From positions 124,001 to 188,000 of the forward strand of contig NZ_WJPP01000002.1 in assembly GCF_009649225.1 (NCBI RefSeq): a stretch of DNA of 64,000 nucleotides, given 5' to 3'. Each line of letters begins with the position of its first letter. The first letter of the stretch is position 1. The stretch is from Spiribacter salilacus (lineage in GTDB: Bacteria > Pseudomonadota > Gammaproteobacteria > Nitrococcales > Nitrococcaceae). Below, one piece after another: positions 40,489-51,600 of this stretch. The translations under genes and the position numbers were made by a program. Below the pieces are notes generated by a model. It made no database searches, was not told the DNA's origin, and saw nothing but the letters and a program-made list of their open reading frames with translations.

Positions 40489-41604
40489 CTAGCCCTCTTC
40501 TCGATCGCCAACCCGCAGGGTTAATCGAAGATCATCGCCCACCATTCGCTGATCTAACATTTTTAATGGCAGGCGATCTGCCATTTGCTCAAGCCCCGTC
40601 AGCTCAAGGAGCGGACGCCCCTCGTTACCCATTAGGTGCGGCGCCAAATAAATAATCAATTCATCAACGCGGCCCGCCTGTACCCAGGCACCCGTCAATC
40701 TGGCACCGGCCTCCAGAAGAACCTCGTTTGTCTCTACAGCGGCTAGCGCCTCCAGCACACCGGTGGGGCCAACATGACCGTTATCTTCCAGCGTGGCCTC
40801 CCACAGCTCTGCGCCTGCATTGACTAATGCCGGTTCACGCCCCGGCATCGTGCCACCGTGAATAATCGTCACGCCCTGCTGGTCGCTTAACATGCCTGCA
40901 CTCGGTGGCGTTCTGAGCTGCGAGTCGATAATGACCCGGCGCGGCGGCAAAAAATCGCCAGTAAAATCACGCACGGTTAGCTGAGGGTCGTCTGCTAAAA
41001 CGGTATCAACCCCAGTCACAATGGCACTGCTCTGCGCCCGCAGACGATGCACATCTGCCCGCGCCGCCGCACCGGTAATCCATCGGCTTTCACCAGAGGC
41101 CATTGCCGTTCTGCCATCTAAGCTGGCCGCCAGTTTGGCCCGCACATAAGGCAACCCGGCACGCATCCGTCTAAAAAACCCGGGATTTAATTGCTCTGAT
41201 TGCTCAGACAACAGCCCAAACGCAACCGCTACACCGGCTTCACGCAAGCGCTCGAGCCCGCGCCCACCCACGCGAGGGTTGGGGTCTGTAGCCGCCACCA
41301 CCACTCTTGCTAAACCCGCTTCAATTAGGGCATCGGCGCAAGGGGGCGTGCGACCATAATGGCAACATGGCTCTAGGCTCACATAAGCGGTGGCGCCGGT
41401 GGTATCACCACCCGCTGCCGCAATAGCCAACACTTCGGCATGCGGCTCACCCGCGCGATGATGCCAGGCCTCAGCTAGCTTTTGCCCATCTCGCACCAGC
41501 ACACAACCCACCCGTGGGTTTGGATCGGTTGTGCACATGCCCCGGGCCGCAAGCGCAAGGGCTTGAGCCATCCAGGCATGATCTTCCGCGCTAAAATCGC
41601 TCAC
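40489..41604 (-). CDS. ribD: Bifunctional pyrimidine deaminase/reductase
   Basis: RibD deaminates and reduces the riboflavin pyrimidine precursor. The 371-residue product has an N-terminal zinc deaminase domain (H-A-E-V-L-A-I-A and [11 protein letters not shown], about 54-90) and a C-terminal NADPH-dependent reductase with [11 protein letters not shown]. It begins with GTG 41604, forming a GTGA overlap with the nrdR stop. The conserved nrdR-ribD arrangement supports the start. Confidence 0.97.
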   Translation of the reverse strand: MSDFSAEDHAWMAQALALAARGMCTTDPNPRVGCVLVRDGQKLAEAWHHRAGEPHAEVLAIAAAGGDTTGATAYVSLEPCCHYGRTPPCADALIEAGLARVVVAATDPNPRVGGRGLERLREAGVAVAFGLLSEQSEQLNPGFFRRMRAGLPYVRAKLAASLDGRTAMASGESRWITGAAARADVHRLRAQSSAIVTGVDTVLADDPQLTVRDFTGDFLPPRRVIIDSQLRTPPSAGMLSDQQGVTIIHGGTMPGREPALVNAGAELWEATLEDNGHVGPTGVLEALAAVETNEVLLEAGARLTGAWVQAGRVDELIIYLAPHLMGNEGRPLLELTGLEQMADRLPLKMLDQRMVGDDLRLTLRVGDREEG

Positions 41605-42089
41605 AAACGCCCCGAATCATCGGTGGGCGGCGATGATTTGCTATGTTCGAGGCCTTCGATTACCTCGCGAAAGGCGCTCACATCCTGAAAGCTTCGGTAA
41701 ACAGAGGCAAAGCGCACGTAGGCCACCTGATCAAGCTCACTGAGCTCTTGCATGACCCATTCACCGAGCAAACTCGCCTGAACTTCACCCTCGCCAAAGG
41801 CGCGAAGACGCTGCCGAATACGACCTAACGCCTGTTCTACCACCTCGGTTGGAACCGGGCGTTTTTCTAGGGCGCGCAGCATGCCCGTGCGCAATTTGGC
41901 ATCATCAAATAAAACCCGCGTGCCATCACGCTTAACCACGCGCGGCATTACCAGCTCTGCTGCCTCGTACGTCGTAAAACGTTCTCCACAGGCGGTGCAT
42001 TCGCGCCGCCGCCTAACCTGATCGCCCTCACCCGCCAGCCGAGAGTCTACAACCCGGGTATCATCGGCCTGACAAAAAGGACAACGCAT
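41601..42089 (-). CDS. nrdR: Transcriptional repressor NrdR
   Basis: NrdR represses ribonucleotide reductase genes in response to nucleotide pools. The 162-residue product has a zinc ribbon with C3, C6, C31 and C34 (M-R-C-P-F-C and E-C-T-A-C), then an ATP-cone domain (about 49-139). The ATG at 42089 is required by the zinc ribbon; upstream in-frame starts lie in glyA and are discarded. It follows glyA by 5 bases. Confidence 0.96.
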   Translation of the reverse strand: MRCPFCQADDTRVVDSRLAGEGDQVRRRRECTACGERFTTYEAAELVMPRVVKRDGTRVLFDDAKLRTGMLRALEKRPVPTEVVEQALGRIRQRLRAFGEGEVQASLLGEWVMQELSELDQVAYVRFASVYRSFQDVSAFREVIEGLEHSKSSPPTDDSGRL

Positions 42090-42094
42090 ATCGG

Positions 42095-43363
42095 TTACTG
42101 CCCTTGCAAGGCCTCGTAAACTGGAAAGCGCCCACACACTTCGGTGACTCGGTTACGCACCTCGGCAATCACCGCCGGATTGTCGATGTTATCGAGCACA
42201 TCGCAAATCCAGTGGCCCAAGGCAGCGCTCTCTGCTTCCGTAAAGCCGCGGGTGGTGATGGCCGGCGTACCGATGCGCAAGCCAGAGGTCACAAAGGGTG
42301 ACTGCGGATCGTTAGGCACCGTATTTTTATTGACGGTGATATGCGCATCTTCAAGCGCAGCATCTGCCGCTTTTCCGGTTAAACCTTTGTCGATTAGGTC
42401 CATTAAGAACAGATGGTTATCGGTACCACCCGATACGACCTTGTAACCGCGCTCCATTACTGCCGCGGCCATTGCCTGCGCGTTTTTAATCACCTGCTCT
42501 TGGTAGGCCTTAAACGTTGGATCCTGCGCTTCTAAAAAGGCAACGGCCTTGGCCGCAATAACATGCATTAACGGGCCGCCCTGCGTACCCGGGAAAATCA
42601 ATGATTGCAGCTTTTTGGTTACATCAGGATTTTCGCGGGCTAGGATTAATCCGCCCCGCGGGCCCCGCAAGCTTTTGTGAGTGGTGGTTGTGACCACATC
42701 AGCATGCGGCACCGGGCTTGGATAAACGCCGGCTGCCACCAAGCCAGCCACATGGGCCATATCAGCCACTAACCAAGCACCGGCCGCATCCGCAATTGCC
42801 CTAAAACGCGCCCAATCGATAACCCGCGAATAGGCAGAAAACCCTGCAACAATAATTTTGGGCTTGTGCTCAAGCGCAAGGCGTTCAACTTCTTCATAGT
42901 CAATTTCGCCTGTTGACGAAGTCACGCCATACTGCACGGCGTTGTACAGTTTGCCGGAGAAATTGGGGGCCGCGCCGTGCGTTAAATGCCCGCCATGATC
43001 AAGACTCAAGCCCAGCAACGTATCGCCCGGCTTTGCCAAGGCCATAAACACGGCTAAGTTGGCCCCTGAGCCAGAATGTGGCTGCACATTGGCATAAGCT
43101 GCGCCGAATAGGGCTTTTGCCCGGTCAATAGCCAGCTGCTCAGCCACATCAACAAATTCACAACCGCCGTAGTAGCGTTTGCCAGGATAACCTTCTGCGT
43201 ATTTATTGGTCAGCACGCTGCCCTGCATTTCTAAAACGCGCGGGCTGGCGTAGTTCTCTGAGGCAATTAGCTCGATATGCGCTTCTTGCCGGCGGCGCTC
43301 GTTGGCAACCGCTTCGGCTAATTCGACATCGAACCCGGCAACGGACATGCTGCTCGGAAACAT
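42095..43363 (-). CDS. glyA: Serine hydroxymethyltransferase
   Basis: GlyA interconverts serine and glycine, loading one-carbon units onto tetrahydrofolate. The 422-residue PLP enzyme has L-I-A-S-E-N-Y (33-39), [19 protein letters not shown], and the Schiff-base Lys in [16 protein letters not shown] 43363 has AAGGGGA; a Met five codons later is possible. It is the first gene of the glyA-nrdR-rib-nusB-thiL transcript. Confidence 0.97.
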   Translation of the reverse strand: MFPSSMSVAGFDVELAEAVANERRRQEAHIELIASENYASPRVLEMQGSVLTNKYAEGYPGKRYYGGCEFVDVAEQLAIDRAKALFGAAYANVQPHSGSGANLAVFMALAKPGDTLLGLSLDHGGHLTHGAAPNFSGKLYNAVQYGVTSSTGEIDYEEVERLALEHKPKIIVAGFSAYSRVIDWARFRAIADAAGAWLVADMAHVAGLVAAGVYPSPVPHADVVTTTTHKSLRGPRGGLILARENPDVTKKLQSLIFPGTQGGPLMHVIAAKAVAFLEAQDPTFKAYQEQVIKNAQAMAAAVMERGYKVVSGGTDNHLFLMDLIDKGLTGKAADAALEDAHITVNKNTVPNDPQSPFVTSGLRIGTPAITTRGFTEAESAALGHWICDVLDNIDNPAVIAEVRNRVTEVCGRFPVYEALQGQ

Positions 43364-43403
43364 TGGCTATCCCCTTAGTAAAACTGTACTGAAAAGACCG
43401 TAA

Positions 43404-43430
43404 ATTATAGCGGATTCAGTTTGGTGTGAA
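43404..43430 (-). promoter_or_regulatory. Candidate sigma70 promoter for glyA and the rib operon
   Basis: A perfect TATAAT (43409-43404, minus strand) lies about 40 bases before the glyA start. TTCACA (43430-43425) matches the -35 at 5/6, but with a 15-base spacer, shorter than ideal. The element overlaps the last codons of tupA. No FMN riboswitch-like leader fits in the 52-base gap. Confidence 0.5.
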
Positions 43431-44210
43431 CAGTTGATGACCATTGAGTTGGTATTGTGAAATTGCGGTTTGCCCTGCCTCACTTACCAGCCAGTCATGC
43501 CACACCCTTGCTAGGTCAACCTTTACCGGGTGCCGATTGGGATTCACTAAGATGCTGCTATATGGGTTATGCAGGGCCTGATCGCCCTGAAAAACAATAC
43601 TCAGGCCTTGCCGGTTTGAAAAGCTCAGCCAGGTTGCACGATCCGCTAGGGTATACGCTTGCATCGCTGCTGCGGTGTTCAATGCAGCGCCCATGCCGGC
43701 ACCCAATTCCCGATACCAGGCGCCAGTCGGTTTAATACCCACGTCAGCCCAGAGCAATAATTCTTTTTTATGGGTACCACTGTCATCACCGCGAGAAGCA
43801 AAAGGCGCCTTAGCCTGAGCAATCCGCTCAAAACCCTCTGCCACAGTGTCTGCCCCTAGCACCCCGGCGGGGTCATCCTTTGGCCCTACCACCACAAAAT
43901 CGTTAAACATCACTGCCCGGCGATCAATGCCACAACCGTCTGCAACAAACTGCTGCTCTGCAGCCGGCGCATGTACAAGCACTGCGTCTGCATCACCATT
44001 ACAGCCAATCGCCAACGCCTGGCCGGTACCCACGGCCACAACCCGCACCGAAATACCCGTTTGCGCTTGAAAAATGGGCACAATAAATTCAAAAAGCCCC
44101 GAATGCTCGGTTGATGTGGTTGACGCTAAGGTAATAAATTTCTGATCGTCGGCGGGCACCGAAGCTGCTAAAAAAAGACCCACAAGCGCCCCTAAAATAC
44201 GCCGCCTCAC
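43416..44210 (-). CDS. tupA: Tungstate-type ABC transporter substrate-binding protein
   Basis: TupA is a periplasmic oxyanion-binding protein delivering tungstate to TupBC. The 264-residue product has a signal peptide (R-R-R then hydrophobic, cleavage near V-P-A-D) and the family T-T-S-T-E-H-S-G-L-F motif (31-40), with R-G-D-D-S-G-T-H-K-K-E in the ligand region. It begins at GTG 44210 with AGAGG upstream, two bases after the ATPase stop. Molybdate could also be carried; the TTST motif favours tungstate. Confidence 0.88.
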   Translation of the reverse strand: MRRRILGALVGLFLAASVPADDQKFITLASTTSTEHSGLFEFIVPIFQAQTGISVRVVAVGTGQALAIGCNGDADAVLVHAPAAEQQFVADGCGIDRRAVMFNDFVVVGPKDDPAGVLGADTVAEGFERIAQAKAPFASRGDDSGTHKKELLLWADVGIKPTGAWYRELGAGMGAALNTAAAMQAYTLADRATWLSFSNRQGLSIVFQGDQALHNPYSSILVNPNRHPVKVDLARVWHDWLVSEAGQTAISQYQLNGHQLFTPN

Positions 44211-44211
44211 G

Positions 44212-44901
44212 CTACAAAACCTCTGCCACTGGGCCTTTTTTAACTATCTGCCCGCGTTCAAGTAAAAGACACTCATCCGCCATTCGGCGCGCTTGGCTTA
44301 CGCTGTGCGTTACCATCACCACTTTACTGCCGTTGGCATGAAATTGATCAATCGCCGCCTCAACTGCCACCGTGGCATCGGGGTCTAGAGCAGAGGTAGG
44401 TTCGTCTAAAAACAGCACCTCGGGCTTTAAAACCCAAGCCCGCGCCAACGCAAGCCGCTGTTGCTCACCACCCGAAAGATGCCGGGCAGACCGCTTTGCC
44501 AATGCCTCTAAGCCAAATAGAGACAAAGCAGCTGTAGTTTCAACACGCGCCTGATCCTTTGGTATACCGCGAAGTTTTAGTGAGTAGAGGGCATTTGCCC
44601 ACACCGAGCGTCGCAGCAAAATGGGGCGCTGAAAAACCATCGCCTGCCGTTGCCGCACCGCCGTATATTCAGGGCTTTTCGCTTCAGCCCCGTCGCCACA
44701 GCGAATCTGCCCGGCAGTGGGTTTAAGCAGCCCATGGCAAAGGCGCAGCAAAAGACTTTTGCCTGCGCCGTTTGGGCCAACAATCACGGTGCGCTGGCCC
44801 GCGTTGAGCTGAAAATCCAGCGGCCCCAGTAAACTCACCCCCGAGGGTGCAAAGGTAACGCCCTCAAATACAATCGGCAGCGTCTTTTGTGGAACACCCA
44901 C
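44212..44901 (-). CDS. tupC: Tungstate-type ABC transporter ATPase
   Basis: This 229-residue ATP-binding subunit energises uptake through TupB. Walker A G-P-N-G-A-G-K-S (39-46), the signature L-S-G-G-E-Q-Q-R, Walker B L-F-L-D-E-P-T-S and switch His (V-T-H-S) are all present. It starts with GTG 44901, sharing a base with the tupB stop (TAGTG), so translation is coupled. There is no C-terminal ModC-like TOBE domain, which fits the Tup rather than the Mod family. Confidence 0.88.
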   Translation of the reverse strand: MGVPQKTLPIVFEGVTFAPSGVSLLGPLDFQLNAGQRTVIVGPNGAGKSLLLRLCHGLLKPTAGQIRCGDGAEAKSPEYTAVRQRQAMVFQRPILLRRSVWANALYSLKLRGIPKDQARVETTAALSLFGLEALAKRSARHLSGGEQQRLALARAWVLKPEVLFLDEPTSALDPDATVAVEAAIDQFHANGSKVVMVTHSVSQARRMADECLLLERGQIVKKGPVAEVL

Positions 44902-45596
44902 TATTCGTACCGCCTTTTTGCCAGCTCGCCCACGCCAAATGCCATCGCATTAATCAGTAGCGTGAGCGTCATCAAAATAGCGCCTAGAGCAAGGGCAAGC
45001 TCAAGGTTTCCCTTACTGGTTTCCAGCGCAATTGAGGTTGTCATCACGCGGGTCACGCCGGCAATGTTGCCTCCCACAATCAACACGGCGCCAACCTCAG
45101 CCGTTGCACGACCAAAGCCAGCAAGCAAAGTGGTGACCAGACTAAATCGACCATCCCACAACAAAGTGGGAATGGCGCGCAAACGGCTCGTTCCCAACGA
45201 GGTGAGCTGCTCGTGATACTCATCCCACAAATCACTCACCATCTGCCGGGTAAGCGCCGCCACAATAGGAAAGATTAATAATGCCTGCACCACCACCATG
45301 GCCGCGGGCGTAAACAGCAAGCCCAGCGAGCCTAACGGCCCCGCGCGCGAGAGCATTAAATACACCAACAGACCTGCCACTACGGGGGGTAACCCCATGA
45401 GTGCATTAAGCAAAACAATCACGGCACCCCGCCCCGGAAAGTGATACAGCGCAATCGCCGCACCCACGGGCAGCGCCAGCAAACTGGCAAAAAACACAGC
45501 CGACAGACTGACCTGCAGAGACAGCTGCACAATGCCGAGCAACACCGCGTCACCAGCAAGAACTAACCAGGCCGCGCCGGCAAACGCGTCTCCCAT
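44901..45596 (-). CDS. tupB: Tungstate-type ABC transporter permease
   Basis: This 231-residue inner-membrane permease has about six hydrophobic segments. The cytosolic loop that contacts the ATPase reads E-Q-L-T-S-L-G-T-S-R-L-R-A-I-P, the EAA-type motif, and G-R-A-T-A-E-V-G-A-V-L-I-V-G-G-N-I follows, a TupB signature. It is the first gene of the transporter operon, in the order tupB-tupC-tupA, and diverges from ettA. Confidence 0.88.
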   Translation of the reverse strand: MGDAFAGAAWLVLAGDAVLLGIVQLSLQVSLSAVFFASLLALPVGAAIALYHFPGRGAVIVLLNALMGLPPVVAGLLVYLMLSRAGPLGSLGLLFTPAAMVVVQALLIFPIVAALTRQMVSDLWDEYHEQLTSLGTSRLRAIPTLLWDGRFSLVTTLLAGFGRATAEVGAVLIVGGNIAGVTRVMTTSIALETSKGNLELALALGAILMTLTLLINAMAFGVGELAKRRYE

Positions 45597-45667
45597 TTAG
45601 CTGCCTCCCCTTAAAAAAACCCAGCCAACAACTTCAATCCCACCCGCTGACACCGTAAACTACGCGA

Positions 45668-47335
45668 ATGGCACAATATATCTACACAATGAACCGGGTC
45701 GGCAAAGTCGTCCCGCCCAAAAAACATATACTAAAAGACATTTCCTTATCATTCTTTCCCGGGGCCAAAATTGGCGTGCTGGGGCTGAATGGCTCTGGTA
45801 AGTCCACGCTACTGCGCATTATGGCGGGGATCGATACAGATATTGAAGGGGAAGCGCGCCCGCAAGCTGGCACCAAAATCGGTTACTTGGCGCAGGAGCC
45901 AGAGCTTGATGCCAACAAAGATGTGCGCGGCAACGTAGAAGAAGGCGTTGCCGAAACCAAGGCACTGCTCGATGCGTTTAATGAGATATCGGCCAAGTTT
46001 GCCGAGCCAGATGCCGATTTTGAAGCATTAATGGCTGATCAAGCCAAGTTGCAGGATAAGATTGACGCTGCCGATGCTTGGGACCTAGAGCGCAAGCTTG
46101 ACCAAGCCGCAGAGGCATTACGCCTGCCTGCTTGGGATGCGGATGTCAGCAAACTTTCTGGCGGTGAAAAACGCCGCGTGGCGCTTTGCCGGCTGCTGCT
46201 CTCCAACCCCGACATGCTGTTACTCGACGAGCCAACTAACCACTTAGATGCCGAATCGGTCGCTTGGCTCGAGCGGTTTCTTGCCGAATTTCCAGGCACC
46301 GTGGTGGCGGTTACGCATGATCGCTACTTCCTTGATAACGTGGCGGGCTGGATTCTTGAGCTTGATCGCGGGCATGGCATTCCCTGGGAGGGCAATTACT
46401 CCTCTTGGCTCGAGCAAAAAGATCAGCGCCTAGCGCAAGAGGCCCGCGAGCAGGCCTCGCACCGCAAAGCCATGCAGGCTGAGCTAGAGTGGGTACGCTC
46501 TAACCCCAAGGGGCGGCAGTCTAAAAGTAAGGCGCGCTTAAAGCAGTTTGATGAGCTGCAGTCACGCGAGTTTCAGGAGCGTAACGAAACTAACGAAATC
46601 TACATTCCGCCTGGTCCACGGCTAGGTAATGTGGTTATCGAAGCCGAACATATTCGCAAAGGATTTGGCGATACCCTGCTGGTTGATGACCTGTCATTCG
46701 CCATTCCGCCTGGCGGCATTGTGGGCATTATCGGCCCTAATGGTGCGGGTAAAACCACCCTCTTTCGTATGCTGGTCGACCAAGAGCAGCCTGACGAGGG
46801 CAATTTGCGCCGCGGCGAAACGGTAGATTTAGCCTATGTCGATCAAAGCCGTGATCACCTAGATGACAGCAAAACGGTGTGGGAAGAGATCTCTGGCGGG
46901 CATGACATTCTTCAAGTCGGCAAGTTTGAGATGCCCTCTCGCGCGTATTGCGGGCGGTTTAACTTTAAAGGCCAAGATCAGCAAAAGCGCATTGGTGATT
47001 TGTCAGGTGGTGAGCGTAATCGCGTTCATCTTGCCAAGCTTCTCCAGCGGGGTGGCAACCTTTTACTACTCGATGAGCCCACTAATGATCTTGATGTCGA
47101 AACGCTGCGCGCGCTTGAAGAAGCCCTGTTAGTTTTCCCAGGCTCCGCATTGGTTATTTCACATGATCGCTGGTTCTTGGATCGTATCGCCACGCATATT
47201 TTGGCGTTTGAGGGCGATAGTCAGGTCACTTGGTTCGAGGGCAATTATCAGGAATACGAAGCAGATCGGCGCAAGCGCTTGGGCGATGAAGCACTGAACC
47301 CGCACCGTATTAAATATCGACGCTTGGCAGGGTAA
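45668..47335 (+). CDS. ettA: Energy-dependent translational throttle ATPase EttA
   Basis: EttA is an ABC-F protein that binds the ribosomal E site and gates the first elongation steps by ATP/ADP ratio. The 555-residue product has two ABC cassettes: Walker [10 protein letters not shown] (39-47) and G-P-N-G-A-G-K-T-T, and signatures L-S-G-G-E-K-R-R and L-S-G-G-E-R-N-R. The linker (about 245-305) is rich in charged residues, as in the P-site tRNA interaction motif. No transmembrane region is present. Confidence 0.96.
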   Translation: MAQYIYTMNRVGKVVPPKKHILKDISLSFFPGAKIGVLGLNGSGKSTLLRIMAGIDTDIEGEARPQAGTKIGYLAQEPELDANKDVRGNVEEGVAETKALLDAFNEISAKFAEPDADFEALMADQAKLQDKIDAADAWDLERKLDQAAEALRLPAWDADVSKLSGGEKRRVALCRLLLSNPDMLLLDEPTNHLDAESVAWLERFLAEFPGTVVAVTHDRYFLDNVAGWILELDRGHGIPWEGNYSSWLEQKDQRLAQEAREQASHRKAMQAELEWVRSNPKGRQSKSKARLKQFDELQSREFQERNETNEIYIPPGPRLGNVVIEAEHIRKGFGDTLLVDDLSFAIPPGGIVGIIGPNGAGKTTLFRMLVDQEQPDEGNLRRGETVDLAYVDQSRDHLDDSKTVWEEISGGHDILQVGKFEMPSRAYCGRFNFKGQDQQKRIGDLSGGERNRVHLAKLLQRGGNLLLLDEPTNDLDVETLRALEEALLVFPGSALVISHDRWFLDRIATHILAFEGDSQVTWFEGNYQEYEADRRKRLGDEALNPHRIKYRRLAG

Positions 47336-47340
47336 ACCGC

Positions 47341-48195
47341 ATGACCACCGCAACGCTTCTAATGCACTGCAAAGACCAGCAAGGCCTGGTGGCTAAAGTC
47401 ACCCGATTTATTGCGGAAAATGGCGGTAATGTGATCGACCTTGAGCAGCATGTTGACCGCGCAGAGGGCATGTTTTTTATGCGGGTCAATTGGGAGCTCA
47501 ACGGCTTTGCCCTATCCCCCGATGAAATTGGCCCTGCTTTTGAGTCACAAATTGCCGAGCCAAGCGGGATGTCATGGCAATTGCATCAGCATAGCGCGCG
47601 CCCACGAGTGGCTATTTTTGTTTCTAAGCTTGCGCATTGTTTTCATGACCTGCTGGCGCGCTGGCAATCAGACGAGTGGGATATTGATATTCCGTTAATC
47701 ATCAGCAACCACGAAGATATGCGCCCCGTTGCTGAGCAGTTTGGCTTGCCCTATTTCTGCTTCCCCATTACGGCGGAAAACAAAATTGAGCAAGAAGCTA
47801 AAGAGCTTGAGCTACTGGCTGAACATGATGTCGACTTGATCGTACTTGCACGTTACATGCAGGTCATTAGCCCACAAATGATTGAGGCCTATCCTGAGCG
47901 GATTATTAACATCCATCACTCATTTTTGCCTGCCTTTGCCGGTGCCAAGCCCTATCATGCGGCGCATGCCCGCGGCGTTAAGGTAATTGGAGCCACCAGT
48001 CATTACGTAACCGCTGAGCTCGATGCCGGGCCGATTATCGAGCAAGACGTTACCCCAATTTCACATCGAGACTCTATTGAAACGCTGGTGCGCAAAGGGC
48101 GTGATCTTGAAAAGCTGGTGCTAGCGCGGGGGGTTTTAGCCCATCTGCAGCGCAAAACGCTGGTCTATCGAAATCGCACCATCGTGTTTAGCTGA
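47341..48195 (+). CDS. purU: Formyltetrahydrofolate deformylase
   Basis: PurU hydrolyses 10-formyl-THF to formate and THF, balancing one-carbon pools. The 284-residue product has an N-terminal ACT domain (about 5-80, with C-K-D-Q-Q-G-L-V-A-K-V) and a formyltransferase-like catalytic domain with the H-H-S-F-L-P-A-F segment and Y-V-T-A-E-L-D-A-G-P holding the catalytic Asp. It lies 5 bases after ettA. It complements glyA and purN elsewhere in the window. Confidence 0.96.
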   Translation: MTTATLLMHCKDQQGLVAKVTRFIAENGGNVIDLEQHVDRAEGMFFMRVNWELNGFALSPDEIGPAFESQIAEPSGMSWQLHQHSARPRVAIFVSKLAHCFHDLLARWQSDEWDIDIPLIISNHEDMRPVAEQFGLPYFCFPITAENKIEQEAKELELLAEHDVDLIVLARYMQVISPQMIEAYPERIINIHHSFLPAFAGAKPYHAAHARGVKVIGATSHYVTAELDAGPIIEQDVTPISHRDSIETLVRKGRDLEKLVLARGVLAHLQRKTLVYRNRTIVFS

Positions 48196-48520
48196 AATCA
48201 TCATCCTTAGGAAAATCGACCGGCTTATCAATCGGCGGTAGGCCCGCCTTTTTTTGGGCAACAATTTGCCATGTGATGTGCCACATGCCCATTGCCAGAC
48301 CAAATAGCCCCAGAAACGCCAGCACTGGGCTTGATACAAATGGCGTTGTGAACAACAGCCACAGTGCAGCACCAAAGGCAAACCACCTTGCGGCAAACTG
48401 CCCGCAATGATCCCGGCACCAGCGCGCGCGCTCTAAAGCGGATGCGCTGGCTAACGGCGGCTGATGCAAATGCCAAATGGCCAACAAATAAGCCGCTGCT
48501 TTGCTCAAATAATGACTCAT
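48188..48520 (-). CDS. Small membrane protein of unknown function
   Basis: This 110-residue product has two clear hydrophobic segments (about 45-62 and 66-86), preceded by a region with W-H and R-W-C-R-D-H-C-G and followed by a charged, acidic C-terminus (K-P-V-D-F-P-K-D-D-D). I do not recognise a family. The start at ATG 48520 has no strong ribosome binding site. It overlaps the 3' end of purU by 8 bases and diverges from metH. Coding is supported only by its position filling the gap and its coherent topology. Confidence 0.6.
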   Translation of the reverse strand: MSHYLSKAAAYLLAIWHLHQPPLASASALERARWCRDHCGQFAARWFAFGAALWLLFTTPFVSSPVLAFLGLFGLAMGMWHITWQIVAQKKAGLPPIDKPVDFPKDDDFS

Positions 48521-48618
48521 GTTTGCATTATGGACGTCTAAGCCCCGCTACGGTAGTACGGTTTTGCGCATCAGGATAGAATGGTGGGCTGAATTTAACC
48601 AAGATCGGAGTTTAGTCC

Positions 48619-51600
48619 ATGTCAGCGCGAATCGATCGATTGCGCCAAATTCTTGCCGAGCGAATTGCCCTGCTCGATTGTGCAATGGGGACGATGATTC
48701 AGTCCTATGCACTGGAGGAGGCAGATTTTCGCGGTAAGCGATTTGCTGATCATCCGCGCGACCTCAAAGGCAACAACGACCTGCTGGTGCTAACGCGGCC
48801 AGACATCATTCTAGACATCCACCGCGAAAATCTGGCCGCTGGTGCCGATATTCTTGAAACCAATACGTTCTCAGCCACGCAAATTGCCCAAGCCGACTAT
48901 GGTCTTGAGCCACTGGCCCGAGAAATTAACGTGGCTGCCGCACAACTGGCCCGCCAAGCCTGCGACGAGTTTGAAGCCACCGACCCCAGTCGCCCAAGGT
49001 TAGTTGCTGGCGCCATCGGCCCCACCAATCGCACCGCGTCTATTTCGCCCGATGTTAACGACCCCGGTAAACGCAACGTCACCTTTGATGAGTTGGTCGA
49101 AACCTATCGAGAGGCCGCCGAAGGGCTTATCGAGGGCGGTGCCGATTTGCTGCTGGTTGAAACCATTTTCGATACGCTCAACGCAAAAGCCGCCATTTAT
49201 GCATTAGAAACGCTGTTTGAAGAGCGCGGTGAGCGCTGGCCGGTCATGATCTCTGGCACCATCACCGATGCCTCAGGGCGCACATTATCCGGCCAGACAA
49301 CCGAAGCATTTTGGAACTCCATCCGGCATGCCCGCCCCTTTACGGTAGGGCTCAACTGCGCGCTGGGTGCTGATTTGATGCGGCCATTTGTGCAAGAAAT
49401 CAGTCGAGTGGCAGACACCTTCGTCACCATTTACCCCAATGCCGGGCTGCCAAACGAGTTTGGTGAGTACGATCACTCTGCCGAATTTATGGCCAAAATC
49501 ATGCGTGAATTTGCAGAAAGTGGGTTTGTGAACATTATCGGTGGGTGTTGTGGCACCACGCCCGCGCACATTCGCGCCTTAGCTAAAATGGTCGATGGAT
49601 TGCCACCGCGGCCCATCCCCACCCCTGAAACCGCCATGAAACTCTCAGGGCTTGAGCCGTTTAATATCAGTGCCTCATCGCTATTTGTGAATATTGGTGA
49701 GCGCACTAACGTCACGGGCTCAGCCCGCTTTAAACGACTGATCAAAGAAGAAGACTACGACACGGCTTTAGACGTGGCGCGCGAGCAGGTTGAAGGCGGC
49801 GCGCAGATGATCGATGTCAACATGGACGAGGGGATGCTCGATGCGTCCGCTGCGATGGAGCGGTTTTTACGCCTTGTCTCTGCAGAGCCAGACATCGCAC
49901 GCGTACCGGTGATGATCGATTCTTCTAAGTGGGAAGCCATCGAAATTGGCCTTAAATCGGTGCAGGGCAAATCCGTTGTAAATTCCATCTCGCTTAAAGA
50001 AGGTGAAGCCCCCTTCCTTAAGCAAGCGGGTGAGCTCCGCCGCCATGGGGCCGCAGTTGTTATTATGGCGTTTGACGAGCAAGGTCAGGCCGATACGTAT
50101 GAGCGGCGCATTCAAATTTGCGAGCGAGCCTATCGCTTGCTGGTGGATACGCTCGACTTCCCGCCAGAAGATATTATTTTTGACCCCAACATCTTCCCCG
50201 TTGCCACCGGCATACCCGAACATGATCGCTACGCCGTGGACTTCATTGCCGCCACGCGCTGGATCAAAGAAAACCTGCCGCATGCCAAAGTCAGCGGTGG
50301 CTTATCGAATATCTCATTTTCATTTCGTGGCAATAACGCGGTGCGTGAAGCCATGCATTCGGTATTTTTATACCACGCCATTCGCGAAGGCCTCGATATG
50401 GCAATCGTCAATGCCAGCCAACTGGAGGTGTATGACGATATTGACCCAGAGCTTCGCGAACACGTTGAAGATGTCATCTTGGCGCGCCGTGAAGATGCCA
50501 CAGAGCGACTGCTTGATTTAGCAGAACGCTACAAAGGCCAGGGCATGAAGCGCCGAGAGGAAGACTTATCTTGGCGCGAACAACCGGTTGCAAAGCGCTT
50601 AGAGCACGCACTGGTTAAAGGTATTGCTGAATATGTCGATGACGATGTTGAGGAGGCACGCCAGCAGTTTGATCGCCCCATAGAGGTAATAGAAGGCCCG
50701 CTCATGGATGGCATGAATGTGGTGGGCGATTTGTTTGGCGAGGGCAAAATGTTCCTGCCCCAGGTGGTCAAATCGGCGCGCGTTATGAAAAAAGCCGTGG
50801 CCTATCTGCTGCCGTATATCGAAGAAGAAAAAGCCCTCTCAGGCAACACCGATGATGAACCTGCCGGACGTATTCTCTTAGCAACGGTCAAGGGCGATGT
50901 GCACGATATCGGCAAAAACATTGTGGGAGTAATTCTGCAATGCAATAACTTTGCCGTGACCGATATGGGGGTCATGGTACCTGCCGAAAAAATTCTTGAT
51001 GCCGCCATTGAACATCGCGCTGATATTATTGGACTATCAGGGCTCATCACGCCCTCACTCGACGAAATGGTTAATGTGGCTAAAGAAATGGAACGCCGCG
51101 GGCTAAAGCTCCCACTACTGATTGGGGGCGCTACCACCTCTCGGGTGCACACAGCGGTCAAAATTGCGCCGCAATACAGCGCAGAAACCATTTACGTCAA
51201 AGATGCCTCCCGTGCCGTAGGCGTAGCCAGCAATTTGGTGAGTGATACGCGACGTAGCGACTTTGTGGCAAGCATTCTTGAAGACTACGAGCGGGTTCGC
51301 ACGCAGCATGCCAGCCGGCAAAAACGCCAAAAATGGATCAGCCTAGAGCAAGCCCAAGCCAATCGAACCCCCATAGACTGGTCGGCATGGACACCCACCC
51401 GGCCCAATCAACCCGGCATTCATGTGCTAGAGCCAGCGCTAGAAGAGCTAGTGCCGTATATTGACTGGAGCCCGTTCTTTCACGCCTGGGAACTCGCTGG
51501 GTCTTACCCTAAGATTTTAGATGACGAGGTAGTTGGCGAAGAGGCGCGTAAGTTATTGGACGATGCAAAAGCAATGCTAGCGCGCATTGTTAAAGAGCGC

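Noticed and set aside
43364-43415. FMN riboswitch before the rib operon
   Set aside because: The leader is too short, and rib genes are internal to the operon with gaps of at most 27 bases.
48521-48618. Cobalamin or SAH riboswitch before metH
   Set aside because: The gap is only 98 bases. No B12-box or SAH-type core was seen. A TAGAAT -10-like element is present but without a -35.
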